Assembly (NCBI GenBank): GCA_900101355.1
Contig: FMUV01000021.1
Span: forward strand, 1 to 38,946
Direction of reading: 5' to 3'
Origin: Ruminococcus sp. YE282
GTDB taxonomy: Bacteria > Bacillota > Clostridia > Oscillospirales > Acutalibacteraceae
Length of the DNA: 38,946 bases
The notes beneath the pieces were generated by a model. That model worked only from the letters and a program-made list of their open reading frames with translations. It ran no database searches and was not told where the DNA came from. Each line of letters starts with the position of its first letter. Positions within the stretch are counted from its first letter, which is position 1. Shown one piece after another: positions 16,510-24,304 of this stretch. A program made the translations under genes and the position numbers.

Positions 16510-17790
16510 ATGAGTTTTGACCTTAACAACCATAAAATTAAAGACAAAATATTTTCTGCCTGTTTCGGACTTGAAAAAGAATGTTTGAGGGTTGATGAGA
16601 ACGGATTTCTTGCACATACTGACCACGGATTTGATGATGAACATTTGCAAAGGGATTTTTGTGAAAATCAGGTTGAGTTTGTAACAGATGCGTTTGATAA
16701 TATAAAAGACGTTTGTGCCCAGCTTACACAGCTTCATAAAACAGTGCAAAAGAACCTTGCCGTAAGAAAATCAGGCAGAGAGTTCTTATGGAGCTTTTCA
16801 AATCCTCCGTATGTAAAAGGAGAAAATGATGTTCCCATTGCAAATTTTGTGGGTACTTGGGCTAATAAATCGGTTTACCGAAAATATCTTGCCGAGAAAT
16901 ACGGCAGACTTAAGATGTTGTATTCAGGAATACACTTTAATTTTTCATTTAATAATGAGTTGATAGAAAGCGCATTTGAATCAAGCGGAAAATCCGATTT
17001 TTGTTCTTTTAAAAATGATATATATCTTGAGCTTGCACAAAAATCGGTTCAATATGCGTGGCTGATAGTCTATCTTACTGCCGCAAGCCCGGTTATTGAT
17101 TGCTCTTTTATAAATGCAGATAAAATCGGAGAGACCGTTGTAACATATTATTCGTCTGCTCGATGTAGTGAGGCAGGATATTGGAACACCTTTGTTCCCA
17201 CACTTAAATACGGAAGCACAGAGGAATACGTGCAAAGTATTCAAAAATATATTGACGAGGGCAGGCTAAAATCCGTTTCTGAGATTTACTATCCCATAAG
17301 ATTAAAGCCGCAGGGGGAAAACACCCTTGAAAATCTTCATATCAGGGGTGTGAACCATATCGAATTTAGAATGTTTGATGTGAATCCGCTTTCTCCGATA
17401 GGAATACTTGAAGATGACATAAAATTTGTTCATTGTTTGATAGTATATCTTATGTCACAGCCTAAAATTACACTGAGTGACGATGAGCAGATAACTGCAA
17501 TAAATAACGAAAAAATGGCTGCAAGGCTTGACGATGAACAGACAATTGAATTTTTAGGCGACAAAAGGTCAATCAAAAGCACAGCTCTTGATGAGCTTTG
17601 TAAAATTCGCAAATTTTATGAGAATTTTGGCGATGATGAAATATTAAAAATTATTGATAAACAAATTGATAAGATTAAATATCCCGACAAGCGATATGCT
17701 AATATAGTAAAGAAAGAGTATGGCAAAAACTATGTTAAAAACGGTTTAAAGCTTGCGGAAAAATATCAGAATGAATTAATTGATACCTGA
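16510..17790 (+). CDS. gshA: Glutamate-cysteine ligase
   Basis: Makes gamma-glutamylcysteine from glutamate, cysteine and ATP in the cytoplasm. The 426-residue protein opens with the family signature around residues 18-60 (FGLEKECLRV, then CENQVEFVT), followed by FSNPPYVKGENDV, LYSGIHFNFSF and, near residue 285, HIEFRMFDVNP. It ends at the ligase domain, so it lacks the ATP-grasp glutathione synthetase part found in bifunctional GshAB/GshF. ATG 16510 follows GAGAGGT. It is the first full-length gene after the Cys leader, which fits control by cysteine supply. No separate glutathione synthetase is seen in the window, so gamma-glutamylcysteine itself or another derivative may be the product. 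Confidence 0.88.
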   Translation: MSFDLNNHKIKDKIFSACFGLEKECLRVDENGFLAHTDHGFDDEHLQRDFCENQVEFVTDAFDNIKDVCAQLTQLHKTVQKNLAVRKSGREFLWSFSNPPYVKGENDVPIANFVGTWANKSVYRKYLAEKYGRLKMLYSGIHFNFSFNNELIESAFESSGKSDFCSFKNDIYLELAQKSVQYAWLIVYLTAASPVIDCSFINADKIGETVVTYYSSARCSEAGYWNTFVPTLKYGSTEEYVQSIQKYIDEGRLKSVSEIYYPIRLKPQGENTLENLHIRGVNHIEFRMFDVNPLSPIGILEDDIKFVHCLIVYLMSQPKITLSDDEQITAINNEKMAARLDDEQTIEFLGDKRSIKSTALDELCKIRKFYENFGDDEILKIIDKQIDKIKYPDKRYANIVKKEYGKNYVKNGLKLAEKYQNELIDT

Positions 17791-17846
17791 AAATAGTAAG
17801 AATTTCTATGTGTTTTCGGGTATCTGCAAGGTGCGAGGTGTAAACT

Positions 17847-18620
17847 ATGTGCGAATTATATGGGTTTAGTGCCCACAACAATCAGATTATCAACGAAAAC
17901 CTAAGAACCTTTTACAGTCACAGCAATATGCATCCACACGGATGGGGACTTGCTTATTTGTTTGATGATGAAATATGCATAGAAAAAGAAGCAATTCAGG
18001 CAACCAAGAGTCATTATTTATCTGACCTTCTTTCTTTGCCAATTAAGACAAGCGTTGCGCTTGCCCATATACGTTTTGCCACGGTTGGTAATATTTACAG
18101 AAAGAACTGCCACCCATACTCAAAGCGTGACAATTATCAGAGACGGTGGACGTTTATTCACAATGGCACAATTTTTGATTATAAGCCGCTAAACAAGTAT
18201 ATTGAGATTCAGCACGGAGAGACTGACAGCGAGCGTATCCTGCTGTATTTAATAGATAAAATAAACGATGCCCAGACAAAGTTGAAACGACATCTTACAT
18301 TTGAGGAAAGGTTCAGTCTCATTGATACAATAATTGTTGATATGTCTAAGGGCAACAAGCTTAATCTTATATTTTTTGACGGCGAGTATATGTATGTGCA
18401 CACGAACTGCAAAAATTCATTGCATTTTTATCAAAACAGCAGCTCAATTACCTTCTCAACGCAACCCCTTAATCGTCATAATTGGGAGAATGTAAAGTTT
18501 ACAACCCTGCTTGTGGTTAAAGACGGCGAATTTGTGGCAGAGGGTACAAACCACGGCAACGAATACATAGAGGACGAAGACGCTTACAAGAGCCTATTCC
18601 TTAATTTCTCTAATTTATAG
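17847..18620 (+). CDS. Class II glutamine amidotransferase-like hydrolase
   Basis: Ntn-type amidohydrolase of 257 residues related to YafJ/EgtC-like class II amidotransferases. Met removal exposes Cys2 (MCELYGFSA) as the catalytic nucleophile. Other family marks are HPHGWGLAYL, LAHIRFATVGN and FIHNGTI in the N-terminal 115 residues. There is no synthetase domain, so it probably hydrolyses or transfers a gamma-glutamyl amide. It lies 56 bp after the ligase and before a second ligase-like gene. In ergothioneine synthesis a related protein (EgtC) removes gamma-glutamate from a gamma-glutamylcysteine adduct made with EgtA; a comparable ligase-hydrolase pairing is suggested here by analogy, but no other ergothioneine genes are present. 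Confidence 0.8.
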   Translation: MCELYGFSAHNNQIINENLRTFYSHSNMHPHGWGLAYLFDDEICIEKEAIQATKSHYLSDLLSLPIKTSVALAHIRFATVGNIYRKNCHPYSKRDNYQRRWTFIHNGTIFDYKPLNKYIEIQHGETDSERILLYLIDKINDAQTKLKRHLTFEERFSLIDTIIVDMSKGNKLNLIFFDGEYMYVHTNCKNSLHFYQNSSSITFSTQPLNRHNWENVKFTTLLVVKDGEFVAEGTNHGNEYIEDEDAYKSLFLNFSNL

Positions 18621-18781
18621 CATAGGTGTAGACGTTGTGCAAATCTAAGGCGGCGAGCGACACGTCAAATTTTCAGCGGAAGTTATACTATTTTGCCGAA
18701 GTTCGGAGATGAAAAACGTTCTTTATTGCACTGTTTGCGATTGAGTGTAAGCTCCGATTTAAAAATCTTCAGAGGTGACTT

Positions 18782-20160
18782 ATGAATACATATGAGGTCA
18801 AACAACTTTTATTTGACAGATTTATTAAACCAACAATCAATAACCAAAATAATTATATCGGTGTTGAAATTGAAATGCCGATCCTTAATCTTGACAAAAA
18901 GCCTGTGAATTTTGAAATAGTTCATCATATAACTGAAAAATTCATTGAGCATTTTGATTTTCTTCCTGTCGGTATTGATGAAGACGGAAATATTTATTCT
19001 GCAAAAAGCTAACAAAATTCTGACATTCTGTCATACGATTGTTCATATAATAACCTTGAGTTGTCTTTCGGCAAGGAAGAAAATCTGTTTGAAATTCAAA
19101 AAAGATTTGACGTCTATTACCGCTATTTACAGGAAATTTTTAGGCTGTATAATTATACTTTGATGGGAATGGGCATAAATCCGTACAGGGTGTATAACAA
19201 AAATGAACCGATACCAAACGGAAGGTATCGTATGCTTTACCATCATTTGAGTTCATATCCTATGTACGGAAACTTGCCGATGTATTTTCATTCTTATCCA
19301 AAGTTTGGTATGTTTTCAAGTGCCTCACAAGTTCAGCTTTACGCAAATTATAATGAGTTGCCGAGAATACTTAATGTTTTTTCGGAGCTTGAACCGATTA
19401 AGGCAGTTTTGTTTTCTAATTCCGTATTAACGGGGGATCACGAAGAATATATATGTTGCCGAGATATTTTTTGGGAAAACAGTACCCATGGAATAAACCC
19501 TCACAATATAGGAATGTATAACCAAAAGTTTGAGAACGTTGAAGAAATCGTTAATTATATTTCAACCACAAGCATTTATTGCGTGGAGAGAGTTGGAGAA
19601 TATATAAATTTTTCGCCGATATTGTTTTCGGATTATCTTAAGCTTGAGGGAATAGTCGGTGAATACTATGAAAACGGAAGATACAGAAAAATACTTGTTC
19701 AGCCGAGTGTTTATGATATTGAGTATTTGAGAACATTCAAGTTTGAAGACATAACTTATCTCGGTACAATTGAATTTAGAAGTGTATGCTGTCAGCCGAT
19801 AAGCGACAGTATGGTTGTTGCGGCATTTCATTTGGGAATAAAAATAATCTTGTCGGAACAGAACAAATTTTACAGAACGACAAAGTGTTGCTCGGAAACG
19901 GCTATACAACCACCGAGCTGAGAAAACTGCTAATCAAAACGGAAATGCCGAGCTTTATTGATATTGATGGTCTTTACAGACTGGCAAGAGATGTGGTTGA
20001 CGCTGCATCTGACGGACTTAAATCAAGAGGAAAAGGTGAAGAAATTTTGCTTGCTCCGCTTTATGAGCGAATTGATAAACGTACTAATCCTGCAAGAACG
20101 ATGCTTAATTTAATGAATAAAGGAACGCCCGTTGAAAAGATTATTGAAATGTATTCATAA
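18782..20160 (+). pseudogene. Second glutamate-cysteine ligase-like gene (GCS2 type), broken
   Basis: A GCS2-family ligase in at least three pieces. The first 76 codons (YIGVEIEMPILNLDKKPVNF) end in TAA at 19010-19012; the same frame continues as QNSDILSYDCSYNNLELSFG and stays open through GMGINPYRVYN, FSSASQVQLY and LGTIEFRSVCCQPI. Near the A-run 19840-19844 the coding frame shifts: homology moves to frame 1 (NNLVGTEQILQNDK, then GNGYTTTELRKLL) and runs to 20160. One nonsense codon plus one single-base indel explain the pieces. Intact it would be about 459 codons. A paralogous active ligase lies upstream. The 161-bp gap before it (18621-18781) has no recognisable feature. Confidence 0.82.
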
Positions 20161-20250
20161 CCTAAGTGCAGATGTTTATTTGCCTTTAGGGTGGATGACT
20201 GATCATAATTATTAATTTTCTAATATTTCTGTTAACAAAAACACATAGTA

Positions 20251-20287
20251 AACAAGCCCTTGGTTTATTTTAAACCAAGGGCTTGTT
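20251..20287. terminator. Perfect 17-bp bidirectional terminator
   Basis: AACAAGCCCTTGGTTTA (20251-20267), loop TTT, TAAACCAAGGGCTTGTT (20271-20287). It separates the convergent thiol locus (plus strand) and phosphopantetheinyl transferase gene (minus strand, ending 20298). Confidence 0.85.
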
Positions 20288-20297
20288 GTTTGTGATA

Positions 20298-20897
20298 CTA
20301 AATCAGTTTTAAATCAATAAACTCAATTGAGTCGGGAAAATCGTATTTAGTTGAACAAACCGAAACATCATAATCTGAAAACTTAAATACCTTAAAATAA
20401 TACGTTTTGCCGTTATCATCGAAGAAATCTTTTGTTACGTCAACGCTTTTGGAATTCCTGTGAAATCCCTCGCCGATGCATTTCAAAAAACTTTCTTTTT
20501 TTGTCCAAAATTCGTAGAATTTTCCTGATTTGTCCGCCGAAGAACATATCTCGTCCATTTCGCTTTTGCAAAAAACAACCTTTCCGAGCTTTTCGGCTTT
20601 TGTTATTTTTATTTGTTCAATATCACATCCGACTTCGCTGTCGGAAACTGCAAACAAAACGTATCTGCCGCTGTGAGAAAGGTTAAAGCATATTCCGTTT
20701 TCGGCAGACGGCTTTCCGTATTTGTTTACAGTTAGGTTTGCGCCGCCTAAAAATTTTTTAATCAGCAAACCACCGGCAATACAACGTTTTTGATCGTCGA
20801 TGTATCGGTATTTCTTTGCTTTTTTGGCGCGTTCATTAGAGATTCGACTTAGGTCGTTTATGGTAACATCGTTAATATCTGCAATATATATTTTCAT
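20298..20897 (-). CDS. Sfp-type 4'-phosphopantetheinyl transferase
   Basis: Transfers phosphopantetheine from CoA to carrier proteins. The family marks are in order: NKYGKPSAENGICFNLSHSG, then EVGCDIEQIK (Mg-binding Asp/Glu), then FWTKKESFLKCIGEGF. Length is 199 residues from ATG 20895-20897, normal for short Sfp-type enzymes; TTG and GTG codons 4-12 bases further up could also start it, and no strong ribosome site decides. No polyketide, peptide-synthetase or acyl-carrier gene is in the window, so the partner is unknown; acting as a general AcpS replacement is possible. Confidence 0.88.
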   Translation of the reverse strand: MKIYIADINDVTINDLSRISNERAKKAKKYRYIDDQKRCIAGGLLIKKFLGGANLTVNKYGKPSAENGICFNLSHSGRYVLFAVSDSEVGCDIEQIKITKAEKLGKVVFCKSEMDEICSSADKSGKFYEFWTKKESFLKCIGEGFHRNSKSVDVTKDFFDDNGKTYYFKVFKFSDYDVSVCSTKYDFPDSIEFIDLKLI

Positions 20898-20958
20898 TTT
20901 ATGCACCAAACATTCATATTTAACGTAAAAGCACGATATATTTAATTATGGTCGTAAC

Positions 20959-21201
20959 TTATAAAAGCTCCTTAATTTTGCTTAGACATTCAGCACAGAT
21001 GTGCTTGTTGTCAAACATATGAAGGTCGTTAAGTGAATTACAGAAAATGCATTTTTTTTCAGCTTTTTTTATTGTGATATGTTCATCATCGGCGTTGATT
21101 TGCAGCACGTCACCTGCTTTGATGTTCAAATGATTTCTTATATCTTTTGATATAACGATTCTTCCGGCTTTGTCAATTTCTCTAAAGTTTGTATAAATCA
21201 T
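20959..21201 (-). CDS. AbrB-family regulator with a Cys4 tail
   Basis: Small regulator of 80 residues. Residues 5-48 form the AbrB/MazE/SpoVT swapped-hairpin domain (REIDKAGRIVISKDIRNHLN, then IKAGDVLQI). The C-terminus adds CIFC (Cys51, Cys54) and CAEC (Cys69, Cys72), a predicted zinc ribbon. ATG 21199-21201 is chosen because GGGTGG lies just upstream. Targets are unknown. It is divergent from spmA, with a 144-bp shared upstream region, so it may control that pair. Confidence 0.85.
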   Translation of the reverse strand: MIYTNFREIDKAGRIVISKDIRNHLNIKAGDVLQINADDEHITIKKAEKKCIFCNSLNDLHMFDNKHICAECLSKIKELL

Positions 21202-21345
21202 TATTGCCACCCACTTTGCTTTGTTAGCTATATTTTACCACATAATGACGATATTGTCAATTATTACCACAGATTTTACATTTTATTTATTTTGTCTTAA
21301 ATTTCACTGAGTTAATTGCAATATTTTGTCGATAAAGGTGTTATT

Positions 21346-21924
21346 ATGCTCAATTATATTTGGAGTTTTATTGTTGTTATCAGTATAATTTGCTCTGTTT
21401 TACTTGGAAATACCGAGAATTTGTCGAACGCTTTAATTAACAGCGGAGCCTCATCAATTGAACTTATTTTGACGATGGCGGGAATTATGTGTCTTTGGTC
21501 GGGAATTATGAACATTGCAATCGACAGCGGTTTTACCTCTCTTATGGCAAAAATATTTTCTCCGATACTTCGTCGGTTATTTCCAAAGCTTGACAGAAAC
21601 GGAGAAGCTTTTCAAAGCATTACCATGAACGTCAGCGCAAATTTGCTTGGACTTGGAAACACTGCCACTCCATTCGGACTGAAAGCAATGGAGCAATTGC
21701 ATACTCTTAATAACAAAAGCGATGAGGCAAGCAACGAGATGGTGATTTTTGTTGTAATCAATACCGCTTCTTTGCAACTTTTGCCGACAACACTTGCAAG
21801 TTTGAGACAGGCATATGGAAGTTCTGCACCGTTTGAGATAATTGTACCGGTCTGGATAAGTTCTGCCTGTGCACTTTTTGTTGCTCTTATAATTGCCTGT
21901 ACGCTGAATTTGAGAAAGAGATGA
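21346..21924 (+). CDS. spmA: Spore maturation protein A
   Basis: Integral membrane protein of the nucleoside-recognition (Gate) family, 192 residues. It carries the SpmA signature: LTMAGIMCLWSGIMNIAIDS, then MNVSANLLGLGNTATPFGLK (the conserved Gly-Asn gate region), then VIFVVINTASLQLLPTT. ATG 21346-21348 follows AAAGGTG. In B. subtilis, spmA and spmB are needed for spore core dehydration and heat resistance; the same is inferred. It precedes spmB by 4 bp. Confidence 0.93.
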   Translation: MLNYIWSFIVVISIICSVLLGNTENLSNALINSGASSIELILTMAGIMCLWSGIMNIAIDSGFTSLMAKIFSPILRRLFPKLDRNGEAFQSITMNVSANLLGLGNTATPFGLKAMEQLHTLNNKSDEASNEMVIFVVINTASLQLLPTTLASLRQAYGSSAPFEIIVPVWISSACALFVALIIACTLNLRKR

Positions 21925-21928
21925 TTTA

Positions 21929-22441
21929 GTGGAATTTGTGATGCCGATATTTGCGTGCACAATAGTTGTTTTTGGACTGGTAAAGCGTGTTCCGGTTTTT
22001 GATTCTTTTTTAAAAGGGGCTAAAGACGGTTTCAAAATACTGTATTCAATTGCTCCTACAATTATGGGGCTGGTTTTCGCTGTTGATTTACTCAGAGCAA
22101 GCGGAGCAATAGACCAGCTGAGTGCCTTTGTTGCTCCGGCTGCGGAGAAAATAGGTTTTCCGGCAGAAATTTTGCCCATGGCACTACTCCGTCCTGTCTC
22201 AGGCAGTGGTTCAACCGCCTTGCTCACATCAATTTATCAGGATTACGGTCCTGACAGCTTTGCCGGTAGGGTAGTCTCTGTGCTTGCCGGTTCGAGCGAA
22301 ACTACATTTTATGCAATTGCAATGTATTTTGGATGTATTAAGGTCAAAAAAATACGTCATACGCTTGTTGCCGCAATTGCGGCAGATATGACCGCTTTGG
22401 TTGCAAGCGTGATTATAGTAAGGATATTTTTTGGTTATTAA
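21929..22441 (+). CDS. spmB: Spore maturation protein B
   Basis: Partner of SpmA, 170 residues, several membrane helices. SpmB signature segments are VPVFDSFLKGAKDGF, then ALLRPVSGSGSTALL and VLAGSSETTFYAIAMYFG. The start is GTG at 21929, 4 bp after the spmA stop, so the two are cotranscribed and coupled. It acts with SpmA in the spore membrane. Confidence 0.93.
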   Translation: MEFVMPIFACTIVVFGLVKRVPVFDSFLKGAKDGFKILYSIAPTIMGLVFAVDLLRASGAIDQLSAFVAPAAEKIGFPAEILPMALLRPVSGSGSTALLTSIYQDYGPDSFAGRVVSVLAGSSETTFYAIAMYFGCIKVKKIRHTLVAAIAADMTALVASVIIVRIFFGY

Positions 22442-22501
22442 TCTAAAAGACAAATTGTTACAAAATAGTAAAAAATTCTATCAATAAAAAATAATTAAAA
22501 T

Positions 22502-22696
22502 ATGTTGAAAAAAGAGAAATGATTGCATTGACACGACTGTTATACAATCAGTTATTAAATTATAATCGGTTTTCAACATTGTTTTTAGTGTGGAAAACTC
22601 AAAAATATATGGTTTTGGTAACGATTACGTAAAATTCCAATGTGTTAAGGCTTGTCTCAACAGTGGTATTAACATTTTCAACATAGTTTTCAACAT
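22502..22696. repeat. Cluster of DnaA-box-like motifs
   Basis: TTTTCAACAT occurs at 22570-22579, 22675-22684 and 22687-22696, and inverted at 22502-22511; TTTTCCACA occurs inverted at 22589-22597. These resemble the relaxed DnaA boxes near Clostridia origins (consensus TTATCCACA). The host interval, 22442-22808, is AT-rich and otherwise empty. It lies between spmB and a membrane-protein gene, not next to dnaA, so a DnaA-regulated promoter or titration site is more likely than oriC. Confidence 0.4.
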
Positions 22697-22808
22697 TTTA
22701 TTTAAACAAAAGAAATATACCGATTGTATATTTTCTTTTACGCAAAAATAATTACAAAATCTTAATTCTTTTAGAATAAAATAAAAATTTGTTGTGTGGT
22801 GGACATAT

Positions 22809-23390
22809 ATGCAAAAAAAAATGATAAAAACAGAAGTCGGAGGAATATTCTTTGTGCTTGTGGTTTCTATGTTCCTGCACAACCTATATTCGCTTTGCGG
22901 TCATGAAATTATAGGGATTATGTTTGGTTCGGTAAACGACAGCATTTGGGAGGGGCTTAAAGTCATTCTTTTGACATATATCCTATGGGCAATCCTTGAA
23001 TTGATGTGTATCAAACCACGTTTTAAAAAATTTGTTGTATCAAAAATAATTTCACTTTACGTTCTCGGCTTTTTATACATAGCACAATGCCTTGTTTTTT
23101 CATTGTTTTCAAAAACACCCCAATTTGTTGCCGAGCTTACATTTTGTTTTGTAAGTGTTTGCTTATCTGCTTTTTTATCCGAAAAATTATATTTTTCCCT
23201 AATTGAACTTGAGGGATTGTTTGCACCGGCACTTTTTCTTTTGTTGCTTTTCGGTGCTTTTTATTGCAGTTTTACCCCATTCCCGCAAAAAAACATTTTG
23301 TTTATGGACAGAGCCACAGGTTTGTACGGAATTATTCCCGAAAATATTGATGAGGGCGCGATAGTGCTTGATACAATTTATTTTTTGTAA
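22809..23390 (+). CDS. DUF6512-like membrane protein
   Basis: Polytopic membrane protein of 193 residues with about six hydrophobic segments. The N-terminal half contains SVNDSIWEGLKVILLTYILW, with the NDSIWEHLK-like motif that marks the DUF6512 family. The function is unknown in the family. ATG 22809-22811 is preferred because GGTGG precedes it; a GTG at 22794 opens the frame. It has no clear operon partner. The unusual interval upstream with DnaA-box-like repeats may contain its promoter. Confidence 0.7.
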   Translation: MQKKMIKTEVGGIFFVLVVSMFLHNLYSLCGHEIIGIMFGSVNDSIWEGLKVILLTYILWAILELMCIKPRFKKFVVSKIISLYVLGFLYIAQCLVFSLFSKTPQFVAELTFCFVSVCLSAFLSEKLYFSLIELEGLFAPALFLLLLFGAFYCSFTPFPQKNILFMDRATGLYGIIPENIDEGAIVLDTIYFL

Positions 23391-23475
23391 AAGTATATAT
23401 TATTTTATATTTTTATGTTATAATGTAACATAAGAATGAATATGTAAAATTTAAACTAATTGAATTATAAGATTT

Positions 23476-23507
23476 ATTGCATTGTATTATTTCGATTACA
23501 ATGCAAT
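23476..23507. terminator. 11-bp perfect hairpin before rlmB
   Basis: ATTGCATTGTA (23476-23486), a 10-base loop, TACAATGCAAT (23497-23507). There is no T-run, so it may be a weak terminator of the preceding gene or a leader structure for rlmB, which starts 30 bp later. Confidence 0.45.
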
Positions 23508-23537
23508 CAGCATTTATAAAAATTACGAGGTTTATAT

Positions 23538-24287
23538 ATGGTAGGAAATGAAAATGATGTTAAGCCTGACATAATTGCAGGCAGAAATCCCGTTAGCGAA
23601 GCGATACGAAGCAGCCGCCCGATTGACAAAATTTTGGTGGCGCGCGGCGAAAAAAGCGGCGCTGTTGTCGGAATTCTTGCTAAGGCAAGGGATAAAAAAA
23701 TACCGATTAAAGAAGTTGACCGCACAAAACTTGACTACATCAGCGGCGGAGCGGCTCATCAGGGCATAATTGCTTTTGCGGCAGTTAAGGAATATTCAAC
23801 TGTTGAAGAAATTTTTGAATATGCCCAAAGCCGCGGCGAGGCTCCGTTTATTATTGTACTCAATGAGGTTGAAGACCCCCATAACCTTGGTGCGATAATA
23901 CGTACTGCCGAATGTGCCGGTGCGCACGGTGTAATCGTGCCAAAGCGCAGGAGCGCAAGTTTGAGCTATACTGTGGGCAAGGCATCGGCGGGTGCTGTTG
24001 AATATATGCGTGTGGCAAGGGTTACGAATATTGCCAAGCTTATTGATGAACTCAAGGAAAAGGGAGTATGGGTTTTTGGCGCAGATATGAACGGAACCGA
24101 TTACACAGAATGTGATTTTTCGGGAGCCTGTGCGATTGTAATAGGCAACGAGGGAAAGGGAATATCACGACTTGTCAGAGAAAAGTGTGACGTTATTGTT
24201 TCTTTGCCGATGAAAGGCAAAATTAATTCCCTTAATGCTTCGGTTGCCGCAGGTATACTCATATACAATGCGCTGAAATACAGATAA
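23538..24287 (+). CDS. rlmB: 23S rRNA (guanosine-2'-O)-methyltransferase, SpoU family
   Basis: TrmH/SpoU-type SAM-dependent 2'-O-methyltransferase of 249 residues acting on 23S rRNA (G2251 in E. coli). The N-terminal substrate-binding domain (IIAGRNPVSEAIRSSRPIDK) precedes a knotted SPOUT domain with motif 1 NEVEDPHNLGAIIRTAECAG, motif 2 VIGNEGKGIS and motif 3 SLPMKGKINSLNASVAAGI. ATG 23538 follows ACGAGG. The next gene begins 17 bp later, so rlmB is the first of a run with the ATPase-like protein and rpe. Confidence 0.92.
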   Translation: MVGNENDVKPDIIAGRNPVSEAIRSSRPIDKILVARGEKSGAVVGILAKARDKKIPIKEVDRTKLDYISGGAAHQGIIAFAAVKEYSTVEEIFEYAQSRGEAPFIIVLNEVEDPHNLGAIIRTAECAGAHGVIVPKRRSASLSYTVGKASAGAVEYMRVARVTNIAKLIDELKEKGVWVFGADMNGTDYTECDFSGACAIVIGNEGKGISRLVREKCDVIVSLPMKGKINSLNASVAAGILIYNALKYR

Positions 24288-24304
24288 GAAAGGAAGTGCG
24301 AGCC

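Noticed and set aside
22442..22808. Chromosomal replication origin
   Set aside because: DnaA-box-like motifs are present, but dnaA, dnaN and other usual origin neighbours are absent.
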